Shown here: in pieces, positions 36,664 through 45,140 of the stretch
Layout of the letters: the number at the start of each line of letters is the position of its first letter
How positions within the stretch are numbered: the stretch's first letter is position 1
Source of the DNA: Crateriforma spongiae
Lineage (GTDB): Bacteria; Planctomycetota; Planctomycetia; Pirellulales; Pirellulaceae
Length of the DNA: 64,000 nucleotides
NCBI RefSeq assembly: GCF_012290005.1
Contig: NZ_JAAXMS010000010.1
Span: 1-64,000, forward strand
Direction: 5' to 3'
Position numbers and translations under genes: made by a program
The notes under the pieces: generated by a model
What the model was told of the DNA's origin: nothing
What the model saw: the letters and a program-made list of their open reading frames with translations, nothing else
Databases searched by the model: none

Positions 36664-37575
36664 TTGGCGAAGGATTCGCCCCAACAGGATTCGCCACGGC
36701 CTATACGCCGTCTGCTGACCCGGCTGATCAAAGCTCCCGCGGTCCTGGCCATCCTTTGGCCTGCACTGTTGCTTTGCGTGGGCTACTGGGCCTGGCACCA
36801 ATGGGGCGCCGAACACTTGGCACGCCGGTATTTTGGTGTCCGCGAAGAACAGATCACCGTTTCCGAACCGCCGGAATCGATCCGCAGCAAAGTCGCTGAT
36901 TTGGTCACCGATGTCTACGAAGACACCGCGATGGACCAATTGTCTTTGCTGGATGCCGGTGCGTCATCAAAAATTGCCTCGGCGTTCGCGATCCACCCGT
37001 GGGTTCGCCAAGTCATCAGCGTGCGAAAATTGCCCGGTGGCGCGGTCGACGTCCGCCTGGCGTATCGCCGCCCCGCTGCAATGATTTACTCGGCCGGCGA
37101 AAACGGGTTCTTTGCCGTCGACGGTGACGCGGTGCTGTTGCCCGACAAGCATTTCAGCCCCAGCGATACCGAGCGGTACTGTCACATCTTCGTGCCACAA
37201 TTCAAACCGTCGCGGAATCAACTAATTCCCGGCCAAGCTTTTGGTGACCCCCGGATTCGAGCCGCCGCGAAACTGGCCGATTACTTAAACATTGCCAAGT
37301 CCGTCTCGGATGCCGGCGATGTTCAAGTCCGGGCGATCCAAGTGGTCGGTGATCCCAGGCAAAACCCTGAACCGCAGTTGGAGGTGCTACAGGGCACTCG
37401 TCAGCAACTGGCCGCCCATTACCGCGGCGACAGCAACGCATTGCAGCGAGTGTTCTGGGGCAGCGCACCTGGATCGGAAATGCCCGGCGAAGTCGCCGCC
37501 TCGATCAAACTGCAACGCCTCATTGCTGGCGTCGCCCCCGGCGCCAACCTCAGCATGGCCACTCAGCCCCACTAG
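36664..37575 (+). CDS. FtsQ/DivIB-like POTRA-domain membrane protein
   Basis: A 303-residue, single-pass membrane protein: a basic N-terminus, one helix at about 24-46, then an extracytoplasmic region. Residues about 65-140 look like an FtsQ-type POTRA domain, and the following block shows the characteristic order AIHPWVRQVISVRKLPGG, then VRLAYRRPAAMIY, then GFFAVDGDAVLLP, matching the family's hPWV-xx-V-x-R-x-P ... R-x-P-xA ... VDxxGxxLP pattern. FtsQ normally scaffolds the divisome (FtsB, FtsL). The TTG start at 36664 has GGAAGGA upstream. Its place directly after murB mimics a dcw cluster. Confidence in the fold is good; in division function, moderate. Confidence 0.68.
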   Translation: MAKDSPQQDSPRPIRRLLTRLIKAPAVLAILWPALLLCVGYWAWHQWGAEHLARRYFGVREEQITVSEPPESIRSKVADLVTDVYEDTAMDQLSLLDAGASSKIASAFAIHPWVRQVISVRKLPGGAVDVRLAYRRPAAMIYSAGENGFFAVDGDAVLLPDKHFSPSDTERYCHIFVPQFKPSRNQLIPGQAFGDPRIRAAAKLADYLNIAKSVSDAGDVQVRAIQVVGDPRQNPEPQLEVLQGTRQQLAAHYRGDSNALQRVFWGSAPGSEMPGEVAASIKLQRLIAGVAPGANLSMATQPH

Positions 37576-37612
37576 GCACCCATCTGCGATCCTGTTGATC
37601 TCCAACCGAAGA

Positions 37613-37662
37613 CATCCAGATCTTCTTGGATGGTGCCACCCACCATCTACTTGACTTGGGTG
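37613..37662 (+). repeat. Overlapping inverted repeats upstream of the transposase gene
   Basis: Three alternative stems share this stretch: catcca (37613-37618)/tggatg (37627-37632), gatggtg (37629-37635)/caccatc (37641-37647) and caccca (37637-37642)/tgggtg (37657-37662). They may mark the left end of the element or a regulatory RNA fold in front of the transposase. Confidence 0.4.
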
Positions 37663-37701
37663 AGCGGATTTGGCAGATTTTGGTCTAGGAGGAGATGTCC
37701 G

Positions 37702-38868
37702 ATGCCGCGACCGCAGCGTTCTGAACAATTCGACCCGGGTGAAGTCTGTATAGTGCACGTGGTGCAGCGGTGCGTCCGGCGGGCGTTCTTGGCGGGCGTG
37801 GATCGAGATTCAGGCAAAGATTATTCGTTTCGCAAAGAATGGATTCGCCGACGCATGGAAGCACTTGCCTCGGTCTTTGCCGTCGATGTGCTTTCCTACG
37901 CGGTAATGAGCAACCACATGCACCAGATCCTTCGTAATCGCCCGGATGTCTGCTGCCAGTGGACCGACCAGGAAGTCGCAATTCGATGGTTGCGAGTGTT
38001 CCCCGGTCGCAGACTCGAGGAACATCTTGCTGAACCCACAGAAAACGACGTCCAAGCGCTAGTGCGCGACAAGGAAAGGCTGGCCGAAATCCGCAGGCGT
38101 CTGGCGGATATCTCGTGGTTCATGCGGGCGTTGGCCGAACCGATCGCTCGCATGGCGAACAAACAAGACGATTGCACGGGGCGTTTTTGGGAAGGACGCT
38201 TCAAGTGCCAGCGGATCGTCGACGAGGCGGGCCTGCTGGCGTGCAGCATGTACGTGGATCTGAATCCGGTTCGTGCAGCGATGGCCGAGTTCCCCGAACA
38301 AACGCCACACACCAGCGTTTACGATCGGGCCAAAGCACGCCAGGGTGCCAAACTGGCTTCGGCTGCATTCGACTTGCAGCCAACTCCAACGGATGAAGCC
38401 GGCCGAAAAATCCGTGACACTCCGGTTGACGAAATTCGCCAAGAACGAAAACAGAAACAACGAAACCCAACGGGTCGAATGATTCGGCGTGATGGGTGGC
38501 TCAGCCCGCTGACCCTGTCAACAGACAAACTATCCGATGAACCGGAGGTCCACACCGGTGGCCTGCGTAGCAGCGACAAAGGTTTCCTGAACATGTCATG
38601 GAAGGATTACTGGGAACTGCTTTGTTGGACGGCCAGACAGTCAGCCGAAAAGCTGAACCCCAGAGTGCCTGCGTCTTTGCGGAAGACACTGCAAACGCTA
38701 GGCATCGACCTGTCGATGTGGCGTGATCTGGTATGGAACTGGCAAAGGTATTTTGGAAATAGCGTGTGCGTGGGTCGGCCCGAATCCATCAAACAGCATG
38801 CCGCCAAGACCGGTCATCACCACCATCGGGGTCAAGCCGCGGTGAGAAGCTGCTTCGCACCGGGTTAA
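37702..38868 (+). mobile_element. REP-associated (Y1/RAYT-type) transposase, extended
   Basis: A 388-residue protein of the IS200/REP-associated transposase superfamily. The HUH-type metal motif is SYAVMSNHMHQIL (His72, His74). The family's FWEGRFKCQ and MYVDLNPVRAAM blocks are at 162-193. The catalytic Tyr is normally in the helix just before FWEGRF, but that helix here reads LAEPIARMANKQ with no Tyr; Tyr184 is the nearest. Residues about 200-388 are a long C-terminal extension. AGGAGGAG precedes the ATG at 37702. Hairpins flank it on both sides. RAYTs move or copy REP palindromes and are usually single-copy, so this may be domesticated. Confidence 0.8.
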
Positions 38869-39326
38869 TGCCCCAGGCCGCTCCGACTCGGGTCCATTCG
38901 ACGTTGCCTGCGTTTGTTTCGCAGGCAACGATACGACCTCGCGCTGCAGCGCCCCCAACTTGGTAACCACCCAATGCTAAGGCTGCTTCGAATGGAAAGC
39001 TATCGCCTGTGTTCCAAGCGAATCCGCCGAATCTGAAAAACGGTGGTCCTAAGTGCGCAGGGCCAAAAACGACGGGCCAGAAACGACAGGCCGACCGCGT
39101 GTGCCTCAAGACGTGTCATTGCTTGCGATCAAAACGAATCAACCACTCATAAAGGTTAGATTCAACCTGCAACCGCACGAAATCCGCTGAAGCACCGGCC
39201 GAAACAAACGTCTCCGATGCAACAGCGAAGATTGACCGACAACCTTCGTCAACCCTGAAAGCCAAAATCGCTGAACGCAACAATCGAACTGCCCTGCACT
39301 GGCCCGCGTTATTGACCCCCGTCCCC
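38869..39326. other. Intergenic region downstream of the transposase
   Basis: About 460 bases between the transposase and the convergent sufS gene. It starts with a strong hairpin (listed separately) and the palindrome cgctgcagcg (38941-38950). The rest (38960-39326) holds nothing I can identify. Confidence 0.45.
38902..38930 (+). repeat. Perfect 11-bp hairpin (REP-like) downstream of the transposase
   Basis: cgttgcctgcg (38902-38912) and cgcaggcaacg (38920-38930) pair perfectly around the loop tttgttt. There is no T tail, so it is not a classic terminator. It is the kind of palindrome a RAYT protein recognises. Confidence 0.5.
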
Positions 39327-40604
39327 TTAAACGCGGCGGCGGCGAGAGGTGCGGTTCAAGAAGCGGTTGCGGGTGGTTTTGACGGCGTCGATCAAACGAG
39401 TGGCTTCGTCAGCGGAATTGTATAGATAGAAACTGGCACGACAGGTCTGCGCCAATCCCAGCGATTCATGCAACGGCATCGTGCAATGGTGACCGGCACG
39501 AACCGCGATGCCGTCCAAATCCAACGACTGCGACAAGTCGTGGGCGTGGATGCCGTCAACGACAAAGCTGACAATCCCACTTTTGTGTTGCGGTGCGGGA
39601 CCGATCACTGTCAAACCATCGATCTGCCGTAACCCTTCATCGGCAATCTGACACAATTGTTGCTCGTGACGATGAATGCGTTCGAGTCCAATCGATTGCA
39701 GATAACGAATCGCGGCGGCCAAACCGACGGCTTGCGCGATCGGCGGCGTTCCGGCTTCAAATTTCTCTGGAAGCCGGGCGGGCTGGAAACCATCGCAGGT
39801 CACCAAGTGAATCATTCCGCCGCCACCGAGAAACGGCGGCATCGCATCCAACAGTTTTTCTTTTCCGTAAAGCACGCCAATGCCCGTGGGGCCACACGCC
39901 TTGTGACCGCTGAAGACCACAAAGTCGGCATCCCAGTCACGAACGTTGACGGTGTGGTGGGGCACAGCTTGGGCGGCATCAACCAAGACCGTCGCACCAT
40001 ACTGATGCCCGAGTTCGGTCCAGCGTTTGACCGGATACTCGGTTCCCAGTGTGTTGCTAGCCGCGGCGAACGCGAACAACTTGGGCTGATACGTTTCCAA
40101 CGCATCGGCGACGACTTGTGAGTCAATCAGGTAGTCATCACCGACGGGCAACCATTGCAGTCGACATCCGGTCCGTGCCGCCACTTGTTGCCAAGGGACG
40201 ATGTTCGCATGGTGCTCGCTGATCGGCAGCAACACCACGTCGCCGGCGCCAAGGTTATCCACACCCCAGCTATGGGCAACCGTATTGATCGCCGCGGTAC
40301 AACCAGCAGTGAAAACGATTTCGCGGCTGCTGCCGGCCCCGAGGAAATCGGCCACCGTTTGGCGAGCCGCTTCGTATTCGGCGGTCGCTTCTTCGCTGAG
40401 CGTATGAATGCCACGATGCACATTCGCATAGCCTTCGCGATAAAACGAATTGACGGCTTCGATCACCTGATCGGGACGCTGGGTGCTGGCTGCGTTATCC
40501 AAGTAAATCAAGTCTGCGCCGCTAGCGGCTTTGCGCGCCAGGATCGGAAAGTCCGCGCGAATCGCGTCGACATTCAGCGGAGATGTCATGACGTCTGTAT
40601 TCAT
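39327..40604 (-). CDS. sufS: Cysteine desulfurase, SufS type
   Basis: A 425-residue PLP enzyme that removes sulfur from cysteine for Fe-S cluster assembly. Typical features are YLDNAASTQRP (34-44), EHHANIVPWQ, the PLP Lys235 in FSGHKACGPTGIG, and the persulfide Cys374 in RAGHHCTMPLHE. The N-terminus is chosen at 40604 (MNTDVMTSPLN); the frame opens 150 bases upstream without family similarity. It lies 67 bases after the SufU-like gene on the same strand, the usual partner arrangement in SufSU systems. Confidence 0.95.
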   Translation of the reverse strand: MNTDVMTSPLNVDAIRADFPILARKAASGADLIYLDNAASTQRPDQVIEAVNSFYREGYANVHRGIHTLSEEATAEYEAARQTVADFLGAGSSREIVFTAGCTAAINTVAHSWGVDNLGAGDVVLLPISEHHANIVPWQQVAARTGCRLQWLPVGDDYLIDSQVVADALETYQPKLFAFAAASNTLGTEYPVKRWTELGHQYGATVLVDAAQAVPHHTVNVRDWDADFVVFSGHKACGPTGIGVLYGKEKLLDAMPPFLGGGGMIHLVTCDGFQPARLPEKFEAGTPPIAQAVGLAAAIRYLQSIGLERIHRHEQQLCQIADEGLRQIDGLTVIGPAPQHKSGIVSFVVDGIHAHDLSQSLDLDGIAVRAGHHCTMPLHESLGLAQTCRASFYLYNSADEATRLIDAVKTTRNRFLNRTSRRRRV

Positions 40605-40671
40605 GAAATTAGTTCGCTTCGTTGGCACTTGGAATGATGTGAACTGCCCATCGCATCCGCTCGCGTCGACA

Positions 40672-41157
40672 TCAGCTTTCTTCACCCAAACTTGGGCCAC
40701 CGAACTGAACCACGGAGTCGTCGGATTCATCGTCGAGTGGGCGATCAATGGCACGGTCCAGACACCGCCATGGCAGCAAAGCGCACTTCTGCTGTCCGGG
40801 CTTCAAACTTTCGCCATACAGATCCACCATGTCCGATGCCGTCATTTGTCGAACCGCGTCGATCGCTAGTCCGTCAACATGTTGGCACAGCATCGATGCG
40901 GCGGCCTGACAAACGACACTTCCATCGGCATGAAATCCGACTTCGTCGATCTCGCCGTCTTCCAGACGCAATTCGATTCGAACACGATCGCCAGTAAACG
41001 GGTTGGAAATTTCGGCAGCGTGTGTGGGCTGGTCGACGCCGCCAAGGCCGAACGGATCCTCGTAATGATCACGCACTCGGTCATCGCCACCGACCAGGGC
41101 CACTGGGTCGTCTTGCGGATCAAGGCTATCGGACGAGTCGGCAGCGGGCGGGCACAT
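40672..41157 (-). CDS. IscU/SufU-family Fe-S scaffold or sulfur acceptor with a missing Cys
   Basis: A 161-residue IscU/SufU-like protein. Residues 30-60 read DHYEDPFGLGG...EISNPFTGDR. The family's NPxCGD motif, where the Cys ligates the cluster or zinc, has Thr55 instead; Asp57 is kept. The second ligand Cys83 (SVVCQAAASML) and third Cys125 (KCALLPW) are present, with extra Cys91 and Cys132 nearby. SufU normally accepts sulfur from SufS using a zinc site. The adjacency to sufS supports that role, but the substitution means ligation must differ. Confidence 0.85.
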   Translation of the reverse strand: MCPPAADSSDSLDPQDDPVALVGGDDRVRDHYEDPFGLGGVDQPTHAAEISNPFTGDRVRIELRLEDGEIDEVGFHADGSVVCQAAASMLCQHVDGLAIDAVRQMTASDMVDLYGESLKPGQQKCALLPWRCLDRAIDRPLDDESDDSVVQFGGPSLGEES

Positions 41158-41325
41158 AACTTGACTGACTTTTCGCTACAGCAGGTGTTTTTAACATCAG
41201 TGTAGGAGTCAATGACCGTTTCGACGAGCGGGACGTTCACGAAAAAGGCGAGGATTCCGAATTCGAAACCCTCGCCGATGATCCGCCAAGCCAGAAGAAC
41301 ACTAATCAGGTGGGCTGGAGCACCG

Positions 41326-43236
41326 CTATTCCAGCGGTTTCAGCGTAAAGGTGCCGATGTGAATCCCGCCAGGTTCGTCGTAAGCGAACATTCCGCCGGC
41401 GCCGAAGTATTTTTCGAACTGAGAGAACTCGGGCAGCTCATCACGTTCCAACAGTTCGACAAACTTCCGTGCCAAGACATTGTCTTCGCCCACGCGGCGA
41501 AGAAACTGTCGCGTACTGGGATTCTTGGTCAGTTCAAACATCTGACGAAAATAGTCCGACCCACGGACATAGCTGATCATGAACGGTTGTTCGCCGTCCA
41601 ACTTGCCGCCCAATTCACCGGACACCAACCCATATTCCGGTTCACCGTCCAAACCGGGCAGCACACCGGCATTGGTTTGCACCATCCGCTGGATGAACGC
41701 TTGGCTGTCGCAGAAAACGATCCAGTTGCCCAATTGAAACAGCGTCGGTTCGGGACGCCGAAGTCCCTCGGGCATTTTCTGGTTACGATTTCGATTCAAG
41801 TCATAGGTCATTGTGCCGGCGATCACGACCGGCTTCATGGCGTTGGGAAAACGCTTCACCAAACGATCAAAGACTTCGGTCACCTGATCACGATCGTTGA
41901 CTTCGAATCCGAAGCAATTGATTTGGCTGTTGATTCGCATCGGCGGTTCCAACCAACGAACACTGACCATCCGCCCGGTCGACAGCGGCAAGATTTCGTT
42001 CTGCAAACTGATGCCGGTACGTTTCTGCAGCGGTTCTTCCATGAAACGGTCGACGCTTCCTTCACCGTTGAACTTGTCCAGGATCTTGCCCAAGTTTTCC
42101 AGAGTCTGAGGAAAGTCCCAGTGAACCGTCATGTAGCTGGTCGCATCGGCCGGCACCCAAGCCGGGGGAACGGTGTCACCGGTGGACGGACGCAAAACAC
42201 CAAAGAATCCATCGCGAGGCGTGTCGATGACAATGTGCAGGTGCGAAATATCGTCAAAGAACTCGCCGCCCTGAAACGTGCTGCCGCCGATACCGCGAAT
42301 CTTCGAGATGCCCAATTGTTCGATCAGCGGCCAAGCCAGCGCGGCCGCACCGCCGTTGGCTTTGATGATGCGTTCGACAATGTGGTAGGGATCGACGAAG
42401 AACGTCAGCTGTGGCATCGTGTCTTCGGCGCCGACGCTACGGCTGAGCACGGAAGTGAAGTCGTTGTTGTTGGCAAACGAAGGACTGGTGTCTTCTTTGA
42501 CCCAACGCTTCAGCACGCTTCCAGCGGTATCCTGCCCGACACCGATGGCTATCGCACCATCGCGTACAAAGTATTCCACCGGAGGACGCCCGACGCGTGG
42601 CGGCAACCAACGCACCAACTTCGTCCCGTCGATGGTGGCATCGCGTCGGATCAGCCGATCCTTAGCCAACTGTGTTTCGAACTTTTCCAGCAGCCGATTG
42701 ATGGTTTCGATATTGTCCTTGGCGTCGACGATCAAGACGAAGGCGAAGCCGTTTTGCTGGCGGCGTTTTTGGGCAAGACGACGTTTGATGGCTTCTTCCG
42801 ATTCATCGTCTTCGTCATCGCGAACCTCTTGATCGGGATCCGGTTCCGGCATCAGTTGCGGCACCAGAGCCAATGCGACTTGGCCCTGCGGGATATTCAA
42901 CAACTCTCCCAATTCGACGCCGATCACCGCGGAGATCTCTTGGAACGATTCGTCAAGCACGCCATACACGTCTGACACGAAGGGTTTCATCTGTGGGTCC
43001 TGCATCATGCGGCCCATTGAGGTGCGTCCGAATCCTTCACGGATGTCTTGCACGTCGGCGATGCGGATGTACGCCAACGTGTCCTGCGGCAGCAGCATTG
43101 GCGCGCCCGGCAGCGATGATTCGGCATCAGCCGCAACGGCAGATCGCTGCCAGGGCAGCACCGCGGAGACGACCAGAAGCGGCATCAATAATCGACAGAA
43201 CCGATCAAGACGGGAGCGGCGAGATCGCGGAAACAT
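41326..43236 (-). CDS. Large secreted protein of unknown function
   Basis: A 636-residue protein. Signal peptide at about 1-36, cleaving after AVA. The mature chain is alpha/beta and non-repetitive, with a charged segment at about 140-165 (DPDQEVRDDEDDESEEAIKRR). Blocks such as MLLPQDTLAYIRIADVQD at the start and YFGAGGMFAYDEPGGIHIGTFTLKPL at the end recall DUF3352-like planctomycete proteins, but I am not certain. Single gene; its 3' end faces the SufU-like gene. No catalytic motif is visible. Confidence 0.7.
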   Translation of the reverse strand: MFPRSRRSRLDRFCRLLMPLLVVSAVLPWQRSAVAADAESSLPGAPMLLPQDTLAYIRIADVQDIREGFGRTSMGRMMQDPQMKPFVSDVYGVLDESFQEISAVIGVELGELLNIPQGQVALALVPQLMPEPDPDQEVRDDEDDESEEAIKRRLAQKRRQQNGFAFVLIVDAKDNIETINRLLEKFETQLAKDRLIRRDATIDGTKLVRWLPPRVGRPPVEYFVRDGAIAIGVGQDTAGSVLKRWVKEDTSPSFANNNDFTSVLSRSVGAEDTMPQLTFFVDPYHIVERIIKANGGAAALAWPLIEQLGISKIRGIGGSTFQGGEFFDDISHLHIVIDTPRDGFFGVLRPSTGDTVPPAWVPADATSYMTVHWDFPQTLENLGKILDKFNGEGSVDRFMEEPLQKRTGISLQNEILPLSTGRMVSVRWLEPPMRINSQINCFGFEVNDRDQVTEVFDRLVKRFPNAMKPVVIAGTMTYDLNRNRNQKMPEGLRRPEPTLFQLGNWIVFCDSQAFIQRMVQTNAGVLPGLDGEPEYGLVSGELGGKLDGEQPFMISYVRGSDYFRQMFELTKNPSTRQFLRRVGEDNVLARKFVELLERDELPEFSQFEKYFGAGGMFAYDEPGGIHIGTFTLKPLE

Positions 43237-43664
43237 CGTGGGGAATCCGGAAGATAGAGGGGAATGGCTGTTGGGCAGACGAAAACCTTCGCACGGTGGC
43301 CGGTGACACCGCGAGTCGCGGGTGATGGGTCGGCGTTCTCCGTGCGTTGGCCAGCTTATTCGATTCGACCGTTACGATCTTGGCATCTGTTCAACCTGAA
43401 CAGGCAAATCGATCTCCCGTCGACCCGATCCAGAACCTTTGACGGGGCCAACGGTTAAAATCATGTGAACTGTCAAGCAGGCCGGTCGGAAGATCCGATG
43501 CAAGCGAGGCGACGATTTCACGTCGTCACAGACGCGGGCATCGGTTCCCTGCGGTGGGCTTCAAAAAGTCCATCGAGCCACGCCGAACATTGGCCGTTGA
43601 ATTCTGGCGAAACTCGCCAGACAACACCCCGTCACGTAAACGCACAGTCCGCGGGAACGCTTTT
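43237..43664. other. Intergenic region between divergent secreted-protein genes
   Basis: About 430 bases, no gene seen. A weak hairpin is present, ctgttc/gaacag (43387-43403). Probably contains the two divergent promoters. Confidence 0.4.
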
Positions 43665-44294
43665 ATGCTTCACCGAATTCGCTTCATTGTCACTTTACTT
43701 GCCGCCAGTGCCGCTGTGTCCTGCGGCGTCGCGTCGGCACAAACCGCACCGACCGGCGGCGCGGCGACCGACAGCGCGGCATCGCAGGTGTCCGGTGGTT
43801 TGACCAATTCGTCGCTGAACCAAGCAATCGACGCGACGATCGAACGCTCCGGCGGCATCGGCGAATCGACCAGCGAAGGCATCGGATCGACACGCAATTC
43901 ATCGACGACGACCACCACGGGCCGAACCGGCGGTGGTGGGGCGACCGGCGGATTCGGCGGCCTGGGAGGCGGTGGGTTGGGATCGCTGTTCGGCAACGCC
44001 TTTGGATTCGGCGGCAACGCGGGGGGAAACAATCAACCCAGCATCCGCACCCGCGTCCGCAGTGCCGTACAAGTGCCTCCGCGTCCGGCCACGCAAGTTC
44101 GCAGTTCCGCCGTGAAGACCTTCAGCCGTTTGAACCGCCGCGGCTACGGCGGTGTGAACGTTCAAGTCACCGGGCAAACCGCAACGCTGCAGGGGACGGT
44201 TGCCAGTGAAAAAGATCGACGAATGAGCGAGCTGTTGATGCGACTGGAACCCGGCATTTATGACGTCCAAAACAATTTGCAGGTCGCCCCGTAA
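43665..44294 (+). CDS. Secreted BON-domain protein with Gly-rich linker
   Basis: A 209-residue exported protein with a signal peptide (1-25, ending ASAQ). Residues about 28-135 are Ser/Thr/Gly-rich, with TGGGGATGGFGGLGGGGLG. The C-terminal 65 residues, AVKTFSRLNRRGYGGVNVQVTGQTATLQGTVASEKDRRMSELLMRLEPGIYDVQNNLQV, form a BON domain, which binds membranes or glycans in the periplasm. The ATG at 43665 precedes the signal peptide; the frame opens 111 bases earlier. It is followed by a strong terminator that it shares with the convergent tpx gene. Confidence 0.83.
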   Translation: MLHRIRFIVTLLAASAAVSCGVASAQTAPTGGAATDSAASQVSGGLTNSSLNQAIDATIERSGGIGESTSEGIGSTRNSSTTTTTGRTGGGGATGGFGGLGGGGLGSLFGNAFGFGGNAGGNNQPSIRTRVRSAVQVPPRPATQVRSSAVKTFSRLNRRGYGGVNVQVTGQTATLQGTVASEKDRRMSELLMRLEPGIYDVQNNLQVAP

Positions 44295-44367
44295 GCCCGC
44301 GGTTGAATTGCGTGGGCACAACCTCGCCCCGCTTCGCGAACTGATTCACGACCGGCCCAAAACAACG

Positions 44368-44407
44368 ACAGGCTCGAACAGATTTCATCTCTGTTCGAGC
44401 CTGTTTT
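44368..44407 (+). terminator. Strong terminator with a duplicated 3' arm
   Basis: acaggctcgaacaga (44368-44382) pairs perfectly with tctgttcgagcctgt (44390-44404), followed by tttt. A second copy of the 3' arm, ctgttcgagcctgttt, follows at once (44408-44423). It lies between the convergent BON and tpx genes and could terminate both. Confidence 0.85.
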
Positions 44408-44451
44408 CTGTTCGAGCCTGTTTACCGTCGGGCTAGGTCCGATGACCGGCT

Positions 44452-44967
44452 TCAGACCAGCTTTTTCAGTTCGGCAAGTGCCGCGTCGTAGTCCGGTTCT
44501 TCGGCAACTTCCGGAACGATTTGGGTGTAAACAACCTTGCCATCGGCATCCAACAAGACGACCGCACGCGCCAACAGTTTCAGTTCGGCGATGGTCAAAC
44601 CGTAATCGCGACCGAAATCGTGGGTCTGGTAATCGCTGGCCGTTTTCATGTTGATGTCTTCGGCACCGCAAAATCGCTTCTGTGCGAACGGCAAGTCGCG
44701 GCTTACTGTCACAGCGTTGATCGAATCGCCCATCGCGGCCAATTCTTGATTAAACCGTTTGGTCTGGATGGCACAGGTGGGCGTATCCAGGCTGGGCACA
44801 ACGCTGATGATCGTCGGTTTGCCCTTCAAATCGGCCAAGGTCAGCGTTTCCAACCCGTTGCCTGCGAAATGCAAGGTGAAATCCGGCGCCGGGCCGCCGA
44901 CGGTCAACTCGTCACCTTCCAAGGTCATCGGATTGCCTTTGAAAGTGATCACTCCACTGCGGCTCAT
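44452..44967 (-). CDS. tpx: Thiol peroxidase (Tpx, atypical 2-Cys peroxiredoxin)
   Basis: A 171-residue peroxidase that reduces H2O2 and alkyl hydroperoxides in the periplasm or cytoplasm. Peroxidatic Cys65 is in SLDTPTCAIQTK and resolving Cys100 in FAQKRFCGAED; the N-terminal ITFKGNPMTLEGDEL and the GGPAPDF block are typical. AAGGAG is seven bases upstream of the ATG at 44967. It is divergent from the multihaem cytochrome gene, a context that fits redox or oxygen protection. The reductant (thioredoxin) is not encoded nearby. Confidence 0.96.
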   Translation of the reverse strand: MSRSGVITFKGNPMTLEGDELTVGGPAPDFTLHFAGNGLETLTLADLKGKPTIISVVPSLDTPTCAIQTKRFNQELAAMGDSINAVTVSRDLPFAQKRFCGAEDINMKTASDYQTHDFGRDYGLTIAELKLLARAVVLLDADGKVVYTQIVPEVAEEPDYDAALAELKKLV

Positions 44968-45140
44968 TGGAAAACTCCTTAAAATCTGGATTTCGCGTAA
45001 TCGGTCGTCGCGTTGCGAGAAAGAACTATCGGCGTCACACCGATAGGGGCGGAAAGTATGTCGGCTTCCTCTGGTCCAGTGAATGGGGCAAACTTGAACC
45101 GCGTCGCGATCTTGGATGTGTTGCCGGAAGGTTGATTGAA

